Source of the DNA: Siphonodentalium dalli
Lineage: Eukaryota > Mollusca > Scaphopoda > Gadilida > Siphonodentaliidae
DNA length: 64,000 nucleotides
Assembly: GCA_032622095.1 (NCBI GenBank)
Contig: CP136065.1
Coordinates: 213,136,151-213,200,150, forward strand
Direction of reading: 5' to 3'
The notes below the pieces were generated by a model that searched no databases, had not been told where the DNA came from, and worked only from the letters and a program-made list of their open reading frames with translations. The position numbers were made by a program, and so were the translations under genes. Below, in pieces: positions 38,191-48,739 of this stretch (positions are counted from its first letter, which is position 1; each line of letters opens with the position of its first letter).

Positions 38191-39398
38191 CCCCGGTTCC
38201 ATATCCCCGATTTTCTACCCCGAATGTTCTCGAATGACTCCCGAATCATAATTTTGCAAACATCGTGGAGTAAGTTCGGGACGAGTCGGGACAGTGAATT
38301 TTTACCCCCGAACATGATCGGCGATATCGGAAATATCGGGGTCGATTCGGGACGATTCTGGACTCTCTCCCGACAGTTTTGAAATGTTCAAAACTATCGG
38401 GAACCAAGCCGAATCGCTCCCGATTTGTCAATCATCGGGAGAAATTCGGGAGCAATTCGGCACCTATTCGGGAGTAGTCGGCAGTATTCGGCAATATTCG
38501 GGTGGATATTCTGGAGTGGTCGGCAGTATTCGGTAGGTTATTCCCGAATTCGCCATCGAATTGCGTCCCGAATAACGTCATGACTCCCGAATACCTTCCC
38601 GACTATTCCAGAATGCCTTCCCGATAAGTCCAGAATATCTTCCCGACTATTCCCGAGTGCCTCCCCGATGACATTCAGAAGTATAAATTCTTCTACGTAT
38701 TGCAGGAATAATCAGTACAGTACAGTTGTTTACAGACATCATGGTGAGGATTAAAACCACAAAACGTAAGAATCCTCATCCGCCGAAGTCTGGCGATGAG
38801 GATACGCAAGGGGTGTGCACGCATGAGGAAGGGGAAGACGAAATAGCTTCTCAACCCCCAAAATTCCGCAGTATAAAAATGCATCATTTCTGACACAATT
38901 TCTGACATATATGTATATCGATTAGTTTGAACGTCAGGTATATATGGAATGGTGCATGTGCTGATGTGTGGCTGCTTTTATACTGAGATACGGTGTATCT
39001 TCAAAACTCGGCATCGACTTGGGACGTTCGGCAGCAATTGAATACCAATTCGGTATTTATTCGGCATCAATTCGGTACCAGTTCGGCATTGATTCGGGGT
39101 GTTCGGCAACAATTCGATGTAAGTCGGTAGTATTCTGGGCAATTCGGCAGCCACTCGCACGAAATTTCGGTATCAGTTCGGAATAATTCTTGATAATTCG
39201 GGAAGAAATTCGGAAGCATTCTGGAATACTCGGCAATGTTCGGGACGATTAAATTTTGTCATAATTCGGCATCAGTTCGGCGGCTTTTTGGAATAAAACT
39301 CGTCCAGAATTCTCTCGAATGCTGCCGATATGGTCTGGTCCCGAATTTGTGCCGAATATACTAATTCGGGACAGAAAATCGGGAATATGGAACCGGGG
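38191..39398. mobile_element. 1.2-kb TIR element made of TTCGG motifs
   Basis: Inverted ends of about 34 bp: CCCCGGTTCCATATCCCC on the left, continuing with 'gattttctaccccgaa', and the inverse at 39365-39398. Between the ends are dozens of 'attcggga', 'attcggca' and 'cccgaat' motifs in both orientations, spaced mostly 10-11 bp or multiples. A roughly 280-bp motif-free core (38690-38970) holds a 50-codon ORF. TSD not resolved. The structure recalls subterminal transposase-binding repeats of hAT or CACTA elements, but these are far more numerous than usual. Confidence 0.7.
38741..38893 (+). CDS. 50-aa basic/acidic ORF inside the TTCGG element
   Basis: ATG 38741 in a fair context (catcATGG), stop TGA at 38891. 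The start is very basic (MVRIKTTKRKNPHPPK), the middle acidic (SGDEDTQ, EEGEDE), the end basic (KFRSIKMHHF). No family recognised. It lies exactly in the only motif-free part of the element, and could be the leftover first exon of a transposase or captured host sequence. Too short to exclude chance. Confidence 0.25.
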   Translation: MVRIKTTKRKNPHPPKSGDEDTQGVCTHEEGEDEIASQPPKFRSIKMHHF

Positions 39399-40370
39399 CT
39401 ACTGACCAATCAAGGTCCCCGAAGTGTTGACACAATTAAGCGGAGTTTCCTCAAAATAAAAAACAATGATTAAATTGATAAAATATATGCATATTAAGCA
39501 CACAAATGCGGAGAATATCAGCTGAGAATATGATTATATAATTATAATGTTATTTGGCACTAAATATCCAATTCAAATTTGTATTGGAAATGTATGTTCC
39601 ACACTAAAGTGAAAAGTGAATGGGTATGTGTTGATTGTAGACTGATGCTGCCGGGGGTCGGTGTCATTGTGGCCTATATACCTACATCACATGCTGTCCA
39701 ATCAATACGTATTATAATTACTTTGAAATAAACAAAGAATGATACTTGAGTTGCCATGGGTCGATTTCAATACTAAAGACACTTGTTGTCCTCCTGTAGC
39801 CTATACACTGTCCGACTGGTATGAATTAAGATCGAGTAAACATGCCTCAAACTTATCGATATGTGCGATTCATAATAACAGTAAGTTCAAGTTCAATAAA
39901 GTGTATTAGTTAATCAATGACATTGTCATACATATACACACAGCGTGACCCTATTGCAGCAGAGCTTGTAAATATGGAAGCGCCCTCGTGGTAATACATA
40001 GTTCACATTCAGTCATATACTTATACCAGTGGTGCAGTTTACGGAGAAGATAAAGGTGTTCCTGTATAAAGTGCAGTTCAGAGTGAGAGGTAATAAGGGA
40101 CCATGATACTAGTTGGGGGCTGGCAGGGAGGGTGTGACGGGGTGGGTATATTCACACTCAGTGTTTTCATGCGTTGCGCTTAATATTATGCAGTTTGTAG
40201 ATTCAAGTTTCCATTATATAATAATTACTACGACTCATGTAACAAGGATATATTGGAGTGGTTACTGGTATAATTAATTTAATTCTAATGTTTTTTATCT
40301 TTGGTGATTTTGATACGGCAATGTCTTCGATTCGCAGATGTAGGTATGTGTATAAATAAGATGTATCACT
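39399..40370. other. No feature recognised
   Basis: No supported gene or repeat. Confidence 0.3.
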
Positions 40371-40633
40371 CATGTATTGGACAGAACAGAAAAGAGCTTT
40401 CCGTGGTAGTCTATTCCTGATATGGTAGCAATAAAGAGCGTATATCTGACTTCTGGCGAAAGTTGAAAACATCTGAAAAATGGCTGTGGTGTTTTTACCT
40501 AAAATGGCAAGTGTTTTTCAGACCATACGAAGCCGATATATCAATAGTTTGTTTATTTATCGACCTATCGTACCCGTCGCTCCAAATTACGTAGACAACA
40601 ATTTGGAGGTTCGAATGAGCCATGTCAGTTTAA
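40371..40633 (-). mobile_element. Repeat F, copy 2
   Basis: Inverse of the 18345-18697 family: 'atatggtagcaataaagagc' and 'ggttcgaatgagccatgtc', ending at TTAA 40630-40633. The distal part is missing. Confidence 0.6.
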
Positions 40634-40796
40634 GGATTTAGATTGTTTGCTATGTTGTATCTTATATTGTAAATTTGGGTAGTGTTGTGGGTAACTAAGT
40701 TGAAGAAAAAAAGAACAAAACTGGCTTCTTGACACACAATGCAGATATCATGGAAAAAATATGAACGCAGGTTTGATATTAGATAATGGCTGCGGA

Positions 40797-41376
40797 CACA
40801 CGGACACAGTAGCGATGGCATTGTAGGTGTGACAATTTATTATGGTGGAGTTTGATGACAATTGGTCGCCATAATTACTATGCCATAGCTAGCCATGGTG
40901 TCCGCGGAGTTTCAACACGACGAGTCGACTGGACCAATCAAACCCATTGCGTTTCACCAAGGTTGATCTCTACTCAATTTCGTTTTGCTATATTTCATAC
41001 TCTACGAAAAATATAATTGCACGGTCGATCGTCAAGAATTGTGTTTGACCGTGGCAATCCCTCATTCACTCACATGTCATGCACGTAGTATCTCAATGCA
41101 TATGTATCTACCTACATTGATTTCATGCGTATTAAGACAGTTCCCCAATTGCGTTTTTTTCTTTTGCGACGTTGCGTGTTGAGTAAAAATCAACAGCGAC
41201 AAGACATTCAGGTTGATACATCCTTGAGAGATCAACCGCGACGCTGGTAGAGCGTGGTAGACTCATTGTGCGAATATGGCTAGATATTGCATTGTAATTA
41301 TGATGACCAATTGTCACCAAACTCCACAATACTAAATTGTCGCACATACTATGCCATCGCTACTGTGGTACGTGTG
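40797..41376. mobile_element. TIR element, 580 bp, CACACG ends
   Basis: Inverted ends: left 'cacacggacacagtagcgat', 'gtgacaattta', 'ggagtttgatgacaattgg'; right is the inverse ('ccaattgtcaccaaactcc', 'atcgctactgtgg', 'cgtgtg'). No ORF and no certain TSD. Confidence 0.65.
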
Positions 41377-41395
41377 ACCTTTTTTAATCGACACG

Positions 41396-41560
41396 ACTTA
41401 CAGATTGACGCTCTTTATAATGTGTTTTCACTGCGACCCGCGCCATTGAACGGAAAAAAGCACATAAACTCACTAGGGCTTATTTCAGAATCAAATAAGT
41501 TCAACATGAACCTATGTGAATATTTATGTCAAATATGAACCTATTGAAATAAAATAAAAA
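41396..41560 (-). repeat. Repeat E fragment
   Basis: Contains 'gacgctctttat', 'ttcactgcgacccgcgccat' and 'atttcagaatcaaata', matching the inverse of 27540-27600 and neighbours. Confidence 0.5.
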
Positions 41561-42057
41561 CATTGAAACACGCATATAATTTGTGTATCTGTCAACCTGT
41601 GTTGTTATCTGAACGTGGCACATCAACGAGTATTGGTGGTAAAATTGTTATACACTGATGTACATGCCTTCATTTGGGTAAGCCCAACGCAAATCTCACG
41701 CATGTTAAAGTACTATGTGATGCACGTGATGTCGTACTTTAATCTCGATTATTAATTTCTGGTCATCGATCTGGATAGTATAGCTTATAAACATGTCATT
41801 TTCGACGTAACATATCCAACTCTTAACTTCGCTATTACACAGGCAACCCATTGGCTTGGACTATTCCTGGCTGTTACTCCATACAAGTGGAAGTAACCTT
41901 CATCGAAGGTGGACTATTCCTGACCATACATCACCTAGATCACGAATTCCGCTGAACGCATGTGCTTATCCCACGCACAATATTTCTGCCGAATTGCCGT
42001 CATAGACCATACAAATAATTATACATAATTATATGTACCTATTATCTTCTTCTTCTA
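41561..42057. other. No feature recognised
   Basis: Flank of the Helitron-like element. A at 42057 precedes its TC start, as expected for A|T insertion. Confidence 0.3.
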
Positions 42058-42903
42058 TCTCCTATATATTTTGAAGACCTCTGTCTGTCTGTCTGTCTGT
42101 CTGTCTGTATGTCATTTATACAACTCTACGATTCTCGACCGATCGGGACGAAACTTGGTACGTGTGTATAGTTTGACCAGGCGGTCGTCAACGTCGTATT
42201 GGCGAGCCCGTGCGGCGCCCGCTTCGCGCATGCGCAGACGAGATCTCGGAAACGGGTGGAGCTATCGACTTGAAATTTGCTATGTGAAGGTATCTTGCCC
42301 CGGATACGACTTTTATCGGGTCGCCGAGCCCGTGCGACGCCAGCTTCGCGCATGCGCAGACGAGATCTCGGAAACGGGTGGAGCTATCGACTTGAAATTT
42401 GGTATGTGAATGTATCTTGCCCCGGATACGAATTTTATCGGGTCACCGAGCCCGTGTGACGCCAGCTTCGCGCATGCGCAGACAAGATCTCGGAAACGGG
42501 TAGAGCTATCGACTTGAAATTTGTTTTTTGAATAGCCCGGACAACGTCGGGCTGGGTAGAGCTATCGACTTGAAATTTGGTTTTTGAATAGCCCGGACAA
42601 CGTCGGGCACAGAAACTTGGTACGTGTGTGTCGTTTGACCAGGCGGTCGTCGTTGTCGTATTGCCGAGCCCGTGCGACGCCAGCTTCGCGCATGCGCAGA
42701 CGAGATCTCGGAAACGGGTGTAGCTATCGACTTGAAATTTGCTATGTGAATGTATCTTGCCCCGGATACGAATTTTATCGGGTCGCCGAGCCCGTGCGAC
42801 GCCAGCTTCGCGCATGCGTAGACCAGATCTCGGAAACGGGTAGAGCTATCGACTTAAAATTTGGTTTTTCAATAGCCCGTACAACGTCGGGCTCATCGGC
42901 TAG
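42058..42903 (+). mobile_element. Non-autonomous Helitron-like element with internal tandem units
   Basis: Starts TCTCCTATATATTTTGAAGA after an A and runs into a (CTGT)n microsatellite at 42081-42108. It then has repeated roughly 121-bp units ('gatctcggaaacgggtgg', 'gacttgaaattt', 'ccccggatacga') at about 42202, 42323, 42445, 42664 and 42786. It ends with a 6-bp-stem hairpin, AGCCCG/CGGGCT (42874-42879 and 42888-42893), six bases before CTAG (42900-42903) and a following T. TC start, 3' hairpin, CTRR end and A|T context are Helitron hallmarks; the microsatellite plus core units recall the pearl/HINE elements of bivalves. No Rep-helicase ORF; small ORFs are repeat artefacts. Confidence 0.75.
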
Positions 42904-43166
42904 TCTCATATATATTTTGAAGACCTCTGTTTGTATGTTTGTATGTATGTTTGTCTGTCATTGATACAAATCTACGATTCTCGACCGATCGGAACGAAAC
43001 TTGGTACGTGTGTGTAGTTTGACCAGGCGGTCGTCGTTGTCGTATTGGCGAGCCCGTGCGACGCCCGTGCAGCGCATGCGCAGACGAGATCTCGGAAACG
43101 GGTGGAGCTATCGACTTGAAATTTGCTATGTGAATGTATCTTGCCCCGGATACGAATTTTATCGGG
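42904..43166 (+). mobile_element. Second Helitron-like copy, 3' truncated, head-to-tail
   Basis: Begins TCTCATATATATTTTGAAGA directly after the CTAG of the first copy, has a shortened TGTT/TGTA microsatellite and one core unit (43048-43166). It stops at 'ttttatcgggtcg', where GPCR-flank sequence begins. Confidence 0.7.
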
Positions 43167-43260
43167 TCGTCTCAGTTTTGATGGAGCTGGTCTCAGTTTT
43201 GATGGAGCTTTCGTCTACACGTAACACATGTACGTCCTATTCCACAGACGTACGTTTATC
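43167..43260 (-). repeat. Fragment of the GPCR exon upstream flank
   Basis: 'gtctcagttttgatggagct' occurs twice, followed by 'tcgtctacacgtaacaca' and 'cctattccacagacgt'. This matches the sequence just upstream of the exons at 46275, 47578 and 59131. The exon itself is absent; the Helitron-like copy takes its place. Confidence 0.65.
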
Positions 43261-43838
43261 TCCTAAGTGTCTATGCATAATTATGAGATTGAACTGAAAG
43301 GGCGATAATCAGTATATCACTATATTGGTTGGTGCATACTGCCTGGGTGTCACTATCCAAGTTTCCATGCACACATAGCTGCATGCTTCTAATGTCTATT
43401 ACATACGCACATAATTAGCGCCAATTTATTACTTCAGTTATTAAAGGGAGTTATACATCATAAATTTTGAGGTGAATTTAGATCAATTTCGTTAGTTAGC
43501 TTCATGAAAACGAAAAAAAGTCATGACGAGAATCCAGACAAGATTTACAATCCACGGCACGTCTTGTCAAGTTGGCATGTCGTCTCCGTCGTAACCACTG
43601 CATGGTGTTACATAAATTATTCTTAGCGTTATGTCGCCGAAAAAAAGGCAAATTTGAGGCACATCATGTGTGGTTGCTCCACTACGTGTCACGTACGATT
43701 CATATTAGTTACCCAATATTCCGTCCCTGAATATGTTATCCGACATTATACAATGATCGCGTTGTTTCGCGGTTGACACGAGGAATTGTCAACCCGAGGA
43801 AGTCAATATTCACCAAGGCCGTAGGCTGAGGTTAGTAT
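43261..43838. other. No feature recognised
   Basis: No supported gene or repeat. AGTAT at 43834-43838 is the left TSD of the next element. Confidence 0.35.
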
Positions 43839-45712
43839 CACACGGAGGAACCGATCCCGCGAAAACAAGGATATCCCGGGAAAACAAGGATGGCCAACGC
43901 GGCAACAAGTAACATTTGTGTTTTCCGTGGCGGTGAAATTGAGTTTTCGCCGTCAAAGTCCGTTTGTTAGGACAATGGAACGGTACGTATCACCTATCAT
44001 TGATTTATCCCAGTGAACTGGTTATTGTGAATAGTGCTGGCAGTGGTTAAATGTCTGAGCAAACGATACGCGCTGCTGTAGTGGTGCCACCAACTGGATA
44101 CCCTTGGCCAAAATACCGGCATTGTTGACAAAACATCCATCATTTTTTCAAAAATATACATTATCGGTGGGTGTGATTGAGCCGATTCGAAGCCAAACAT
44201 CTCCCAAGCATTTCCACAAAATTTCAGTGCAAATGTCCCACAAATAAGCATTTTATTGAGCATAACGTGAAGGTGGTGCAACGATTATTTGACAACGCGG
44301 GTGACGAGGAAGTGCCAACGCGGAACACAAGATACGAATGTATTCAAATATGATGTTCGAAAAAATAGGTCTGTGCAGCTATGTGGTACATATATCACTA
44401 TTGTTGTTGATATATATGCCGTAAGATGCAAATCAAGTATAGATTATTCAGCTATGGAAATGTAGTAGTTATATAGCTAAGTGGTATATACAACACGTGT
44501 ACGCTTTGTCAATAACCCATATATATGCGACCAAGTTAAATATGTTAACTACTTTTATATTTACAGAACGAGATAGAATAGTGTCGATATATATGTCCGA
44601 TATGGATGGAGTCGCTCCACTTCAAGACATAGACGGGATAGATGTCGAGGGAATATTCCTTGATCAAACCAATATTTACAGAACGAGATCGAATAGTGCC
44701 GATATGTCCGATTTGGATGGAGTCGATCAACTTCAAGACATAGACGGGATAATGTCGAGGGAATATTCCTTGATCAGACCATTCCGTTTGAGGATGAAGT
44801 TGTTATGACATCAACACCAAAGTCGTCAAAAAAATCAACCTCTGAGTCTGAGCCTGAGCTTGAGAGTGCGTTAACGTGCGGATATGTGAGAAATCATTCA
44901 AATCGGCGATTCGATTAAATCGACACACGGGGAAAATGATGGCATGCGAGCATATCCATATCGGCACTATTCGATCTCGTTCTGTAAATATAAAAGTAGT
45001 TAACATATTTAACTTGGTCGCATATATAGGGGTTTTTGACAAAGCGTACACGTGTTGTATATATACCACATAGCTATATAACTACTACATTTCCATAGCT
45101 GAATAATCCTATGATACTTGATTTGCATCTTACGGCATATATATCAACAACAATAGTGATATATGTACCACATAGCTGCACAGACCTATTTTCGAACATT
45201 ACATTTGAATACATTCGTATCTTGTGTTCCGCGTTGTCACTTCCTCGTCACCCGCGTTGTCAAATAATCGTTGCACACCTTCACGTTATGCTCAATAAAA
45301 TGCTTATTTGTGGGAAATTTGCACTGAAATTTTGTGGAAATGCTTGTGAGATGTTTGGCTTCGAATCGGCTCAATCACACCCACCGATAATGTATATTTT
45401 TGAAAAAATGATGGATGTTTTGTCAACAATGCCGGTATTTTGGCCAAGGGTATCCAGTTGGTGGCACCACTACAGCAGCGTATATCGTTTGCTCAGACAT
45501 TTAACCACTTCCAACACTATTCACAATAACCAGTTCACTGGGATAAATCAATGATAGGTGATACGTACCGTTCCATTGTCCTAACAAACGGACTTTGGCG
45601 GCGAAAACTCAATTTCACCGCCACGGAAAACACAAATGTTACTTGTTGCCGCGTTGGCCATCCTTGTTTTCCCGGGATATCCTTGTTTTCCCGGGATCGG
45701 TTCCTCCGTGTG
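43839..45712. mobile_element. 1.87-kb foldback element, 5-bp TSD, CACACGG ends
   Basis: Exact 5-bp direct repeats AGTAT at 43834-43838 and 45713-45717 flank a sequence starting CACACGGAGGAACC and ending with its inverse. The inverted arms are about 750 bp long (43839 to about 44600 and about 44953 to 45712) and roughly 95% alike. Only about 350 bp in the centre is unique. A 5-bp TSD together with a CAC start is typical of Transib/RAG-like transposons; no transposase is present, so this is a tentative assignment. The arms carry ORFs running outward (43997-44281 minus, 45111-45554 plus) that are copies of each other and unrecognised. Confidence 0.75.
44575..44950 (+). pseudogene. Broken zinc-finger-like ORF in the foldback centre
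   Basis: After an acceptor-like 'acttttatatttacag' the sequence codes for an acidic segment (SDMDGVAPLQDIDGIDVEG). A roughly 110-bp tandem copy follows, including a second 'atatttacag'. A one-base difference at about 44752 shifts the frame. Then come a Ser/Glu-rich stretch (TSTPKSSKKSTSESEPELES) and a finger-like segment, ICEKSFKSAIRLNRHTGK, preceded by Cys in the neighbouring frame (LTCG). Cys-x2-Cys-x12-His would result without a second one-base shift near 44882. Looks like a fragment of a host or transposon C2H2-type protein. Confidence 0.45.
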
Positions 45713-45717
45713 AGTAT

Positions 45718-46046
45718 TGACTGCCAAGGGCAAACTCCATGCAGCGCCATCTACGTTTTCACTTCGATATATCACTGCCGGAAGGATTGTACTTTGAGGA
45801 CCGATACATCTATTTTTTACGTATCGTCGAAACTATATTTAGGACTTAGTATCTTATTTTGACCATCAAAAGAAGTTTGCAATAATGATAATTCTTTCGG
45901 TATTGATAAGAACAATATAAACTGAGCCAGACATAGACAATTGTAATCCTAAAACATAAGGACTAAGATATTATCCTAGACAGGAAAATGTTCGGAAAAA
46001 ATCACAAAAAGTTACAAAAGAGTCGAACCAGATTCGGACAACTTAC
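45718..46046. other. Downstream flank of GPCR exon copy 1; nothing recognised
   Basis: If the exon at 46047-46275 is used, this is intron sequence. No TM3 exon is seen. Confidence 0.3.
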
Positions 46047-46275
46047 CTTCGTGGAAATTGTCTGTGTGTGAAATGTCGTGCACCCTAATCGGTATCATAA
46101 TGGATGCCAAAATGATATCGCCGAGTGAGAGGTTACAAACCAAAACATTCGTTACATTTTTCCTCATTCTGGGAAATCTCACTAGCACCGCATAAAGAAC
46201 AAGGAAATTCGTCACAGTAGCAAACAACAGAAAGACTGCTATTGTGAGTACAAAGGCCCACTTCCACAACTCCAT
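46047..46275 (-). CDS. GPCR TM1-TM2 exon, duplicate copy 1
   Basis: The minus-strand frame from ATG 46275 is open for 76 codons plus one base and ends at the donor GAAG|gtaagt (phase 1). TM1 is AFVLTIAVFLLFATVTNFLV with the conserved Asn. The loop is basic (RFPRMRKNVTN). TM2 is VLVCNLSLGDIILASIMIPI with the conserved Asp. It closes with HDISHTDNFHEG. Only about five residues precede TM1, so an extracellular N-terminus may come from an upstream exon; 'cttctag' four bases before the ATG could be its acceptor. Downstream TM3-TM7 exons are not visible. Confidence 0.65.
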
Positions 46276-47226
46276 CACGCTAGAAGGGTCGTCTCAGTTT
46301 TGGTAGATATCTCGTCTACACGAACCACATATATGCCATTCCACGACTTGTGCGAACGTCGCAGAGGAGTTCCGAACTAAGAATTCTTCAGCACTAACCT
46401 CAAACAGATTATTCACCCTCTGACTGATGTTACATGGAGGAACACGCCGTCTATGATTGGAGTTTCTTGTATAATAAGCACATCATCATCACCAATGTCG
46501 CGTGCACACGTTACGCAGAGTAAGGCATAACCACCGTTGGTCTACCTGTGAAATTGTCATTAGCGACACAACAATATTTAGTAGTATATGGGAGAAATTA
46601 TCACCCATTACCTCTGTAAATTATAAATAATTGGTCCAGGAATTGTGTCATCTACGTCTAAGTGTCCTCGGTACCTTTCGATATGATTACGTTATTGCGT
46701 CACAAAAATAGTCGAACACTTTCCTAATTCCGATGTATCTGTAGCTAGTTTGTAGGCAATAGGTAAGAAACAACCTTATGGTAATTATTGTATCTTATAC
46801 TCCGTCTCGCAATATCATCTGCAGTTATTTGCAAAACCTCTTCTCTAGTAGCCTGGATTCAACCGACATACCCAACTGTCGAATTGTTTTGTGACACCGC
46901 ACCTTTATTTGAATCGATAAGAGGAATTTGTTGAAGTCCACGTGAAGGGCGATATTTTATCGATTATAGCCAGTTGTGTACATTTGTTATCGAAAGACAT
47001 TCCTGTAATTGATTTGTCAACTGCAACAGAACGACAATTGTGAACCGCACTCCCGTCAGTAGCTTGTTGTGCTACATAAGAGAACTGCGACACATCTATG
47101 TGTGCCATCGTAAGCGTGAGGATATTTTGAAATATAAATATTTTCGTTTTCTATCACCAGTGACCGACACAATGCAAATAGATATATACTTGTAACATAT
47201 AAAATTAATTCGTATTATTATATGTG
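46276..47226 (-). repeat. Upstream flank of GPCR duplicate, unit 1
   Basis: Shared in order with 47579-48380 and with 59132-59250 plus 60100-61015 and 63743-63800. Landmarks are 'gtctcagttttggtaga', 'gattattcaccctctgac', 'aatatttagtagtatatggg', 'ctgcagttatttgcaaaac' and 'ggattcaaccgacatac', then 'tgtcgaattgttttg'. Segmental duplication, not a transposon as far as I can see. Small ORFs in it are not supported. Confidence 0.65.
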
Positions 47227-47349
47227 AAGTTTCGGGTATATCCAACTCTCAACATATATAGCAATGGGCTGGGTTGGTCATCAGATTTTAAAGGGTGTGG
47301 GTAAGAATCATCAGTCACAAAAGAGACGAACCAGATTTGGACAACTTAC

Positions 47350-47578
47350 CTTCGTGGAAATTGTCTGTGTGTGACATGTCGTGCAACCTGATCGGTATCA
47401 TAATGGACGCCAAAATGATATCACTGAGTGAGAGGTTACATACCAAAACAGTTGTTACGTTATTCCTCATTCCGGGAAATCTCACTAACGCCGCATACAG
47501 AACAAGGAAATTCGCCACAGTAGCAAACAACAACAATACTGCTATTGCTAGTACAAAGGCCCACTTCCAAACTTCCAT
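47350..47578 (-). CDS. GPCR TM1-TM2 exon, duplicate copy 2
   Basis: Same length (229 bp), frame, ATG, split Gly codon and donor (GAAG|gtaagt) as the other two copies. TM1 is AFVLAIAVLLLFATVANFLV, the loop RFPGMRNNVTT, TM2 VLVCNLSLSDIILASIMIPI, and the end HDMSHTDNFHEG. It lies about 1.3 kb upstream (in transcript sense) of copy 1 in the same orientation. The frame is intact. No TM3 exon lies between the copies, so it is either an alternative exon feeding shared downstream exons or a dead duplicate. Confidence 0.65.
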
Positions 47579-48380
47579 CACGCTAGAAGTCTGGTCTCAG
47601 TTTTTATGGATCTTTCATCTACATATAACACAGATATGTCATATTCCACAGCCGTTAGTTCCAAACTAAGGGTGCTTCAGGGCGAAGTTTAAACAGATTA
47701 TTCACCCTTTGACGGAGGTTACATGGAAACACCCACCGTCGCCACCGTTGGTCTACATGTGGAGTTGTGATTAGTGACACCAATATCTAGTAATATATGG
47801 GAGAAAGTTTCCCACGTTACATAATTGTAAATTGGAAATAACTGGCCCAGATAATTGTATGTCATCTGCGTCGAACTGTCCTTGGTAACCACTCAATCAC
47901 ACTGGATATGCTTGCGTTATTGTTCCACAGAAATTGTCGAACACTTTCATAATTCCAATGTCTCTGCTGTGCTAGTTTGTAGACACATAACAATAGGTAA
48001 CAGCCATATGCTATTTCTTTTGTTTTATACTCCGGCTTGTATATTGACTGCAGTTATTTGCAAATCCTCTTATCTAAGAGTTTGGATTCATCTGACGTAC
48101 TCATCTGTCGAATTATTTTGCGACAGCGCACGTTACATTTAAATCGATGCAAGGAGTTTGTTGAAGGTGTCGTGTATGGGGATATTTTATTGATTATAGC
48201 CCGTAGTGTATAGTTGTCCTCGAGTAAGATTCATGTAATTGGTGTGTAAACTGTAAAGGAGCGACAGTTATGAACCACACTCCGTCCATCCGTCGCTTCG
48301 TGTGTTATCTAGGAGAACTATGACACATCTATGCGTGCCACCGTACTAATATCCGGCTGACTAAGCTCTTTTAATACTAC
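47579..48380 (-). repeat. Upstream flank of GPCR duplicate, unit 2
   Basis: Collinear with unit 1. Here 'cagttatttgcaaatcctct', 'tatctaagagtttggattca' are joined without interruption at about 48050-48090, giving the empty-site version of the PLE insertion at 61025-63733. Confidence 0.65.
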
Positions 48381-48739
48381 TTGTGTTTACTTATTCTAAG
48401 TTCCAAAGCCAGTGTTACGACATAACAGGTACGAGTTCAGATAACCATACTGTTCAAAATAGTGTACCAGGTTGTCAGCACAATAATAGTGGCTGCTTTC
48501 CTCAATGATTCCTGTCTGGAAAAGTTAAAGATGAATTGTCACCTTCTCCAACCTTGTCAATATCAACTCCAAAATCTAAGATAATGAAATCAATCATCTG
48601 TTTCCAATGACAGAAGGAAAGACAGCAATATTCTATGTAGACTCAGACATATACTGGCAATACGTATGTATATGTTTCATATTCTTATAACATAATACGG
48701 GGATCAGTTTGACATTGTGGCCCAACATATCCTCGTAGA

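Noticed and set aside
40797-41376. CACACG ends taken as the same family as the foldback at 43839
   Set aside because: Only the first seven bases agree, the flanks show no 5-bp TSD, and the inner ends differ.
42071-43297. Several ORFs of 75-126 codons on both strands
   Set aside because: They all run through the 121-bp Helitron-like units and repeat the same Arg-rich strings.
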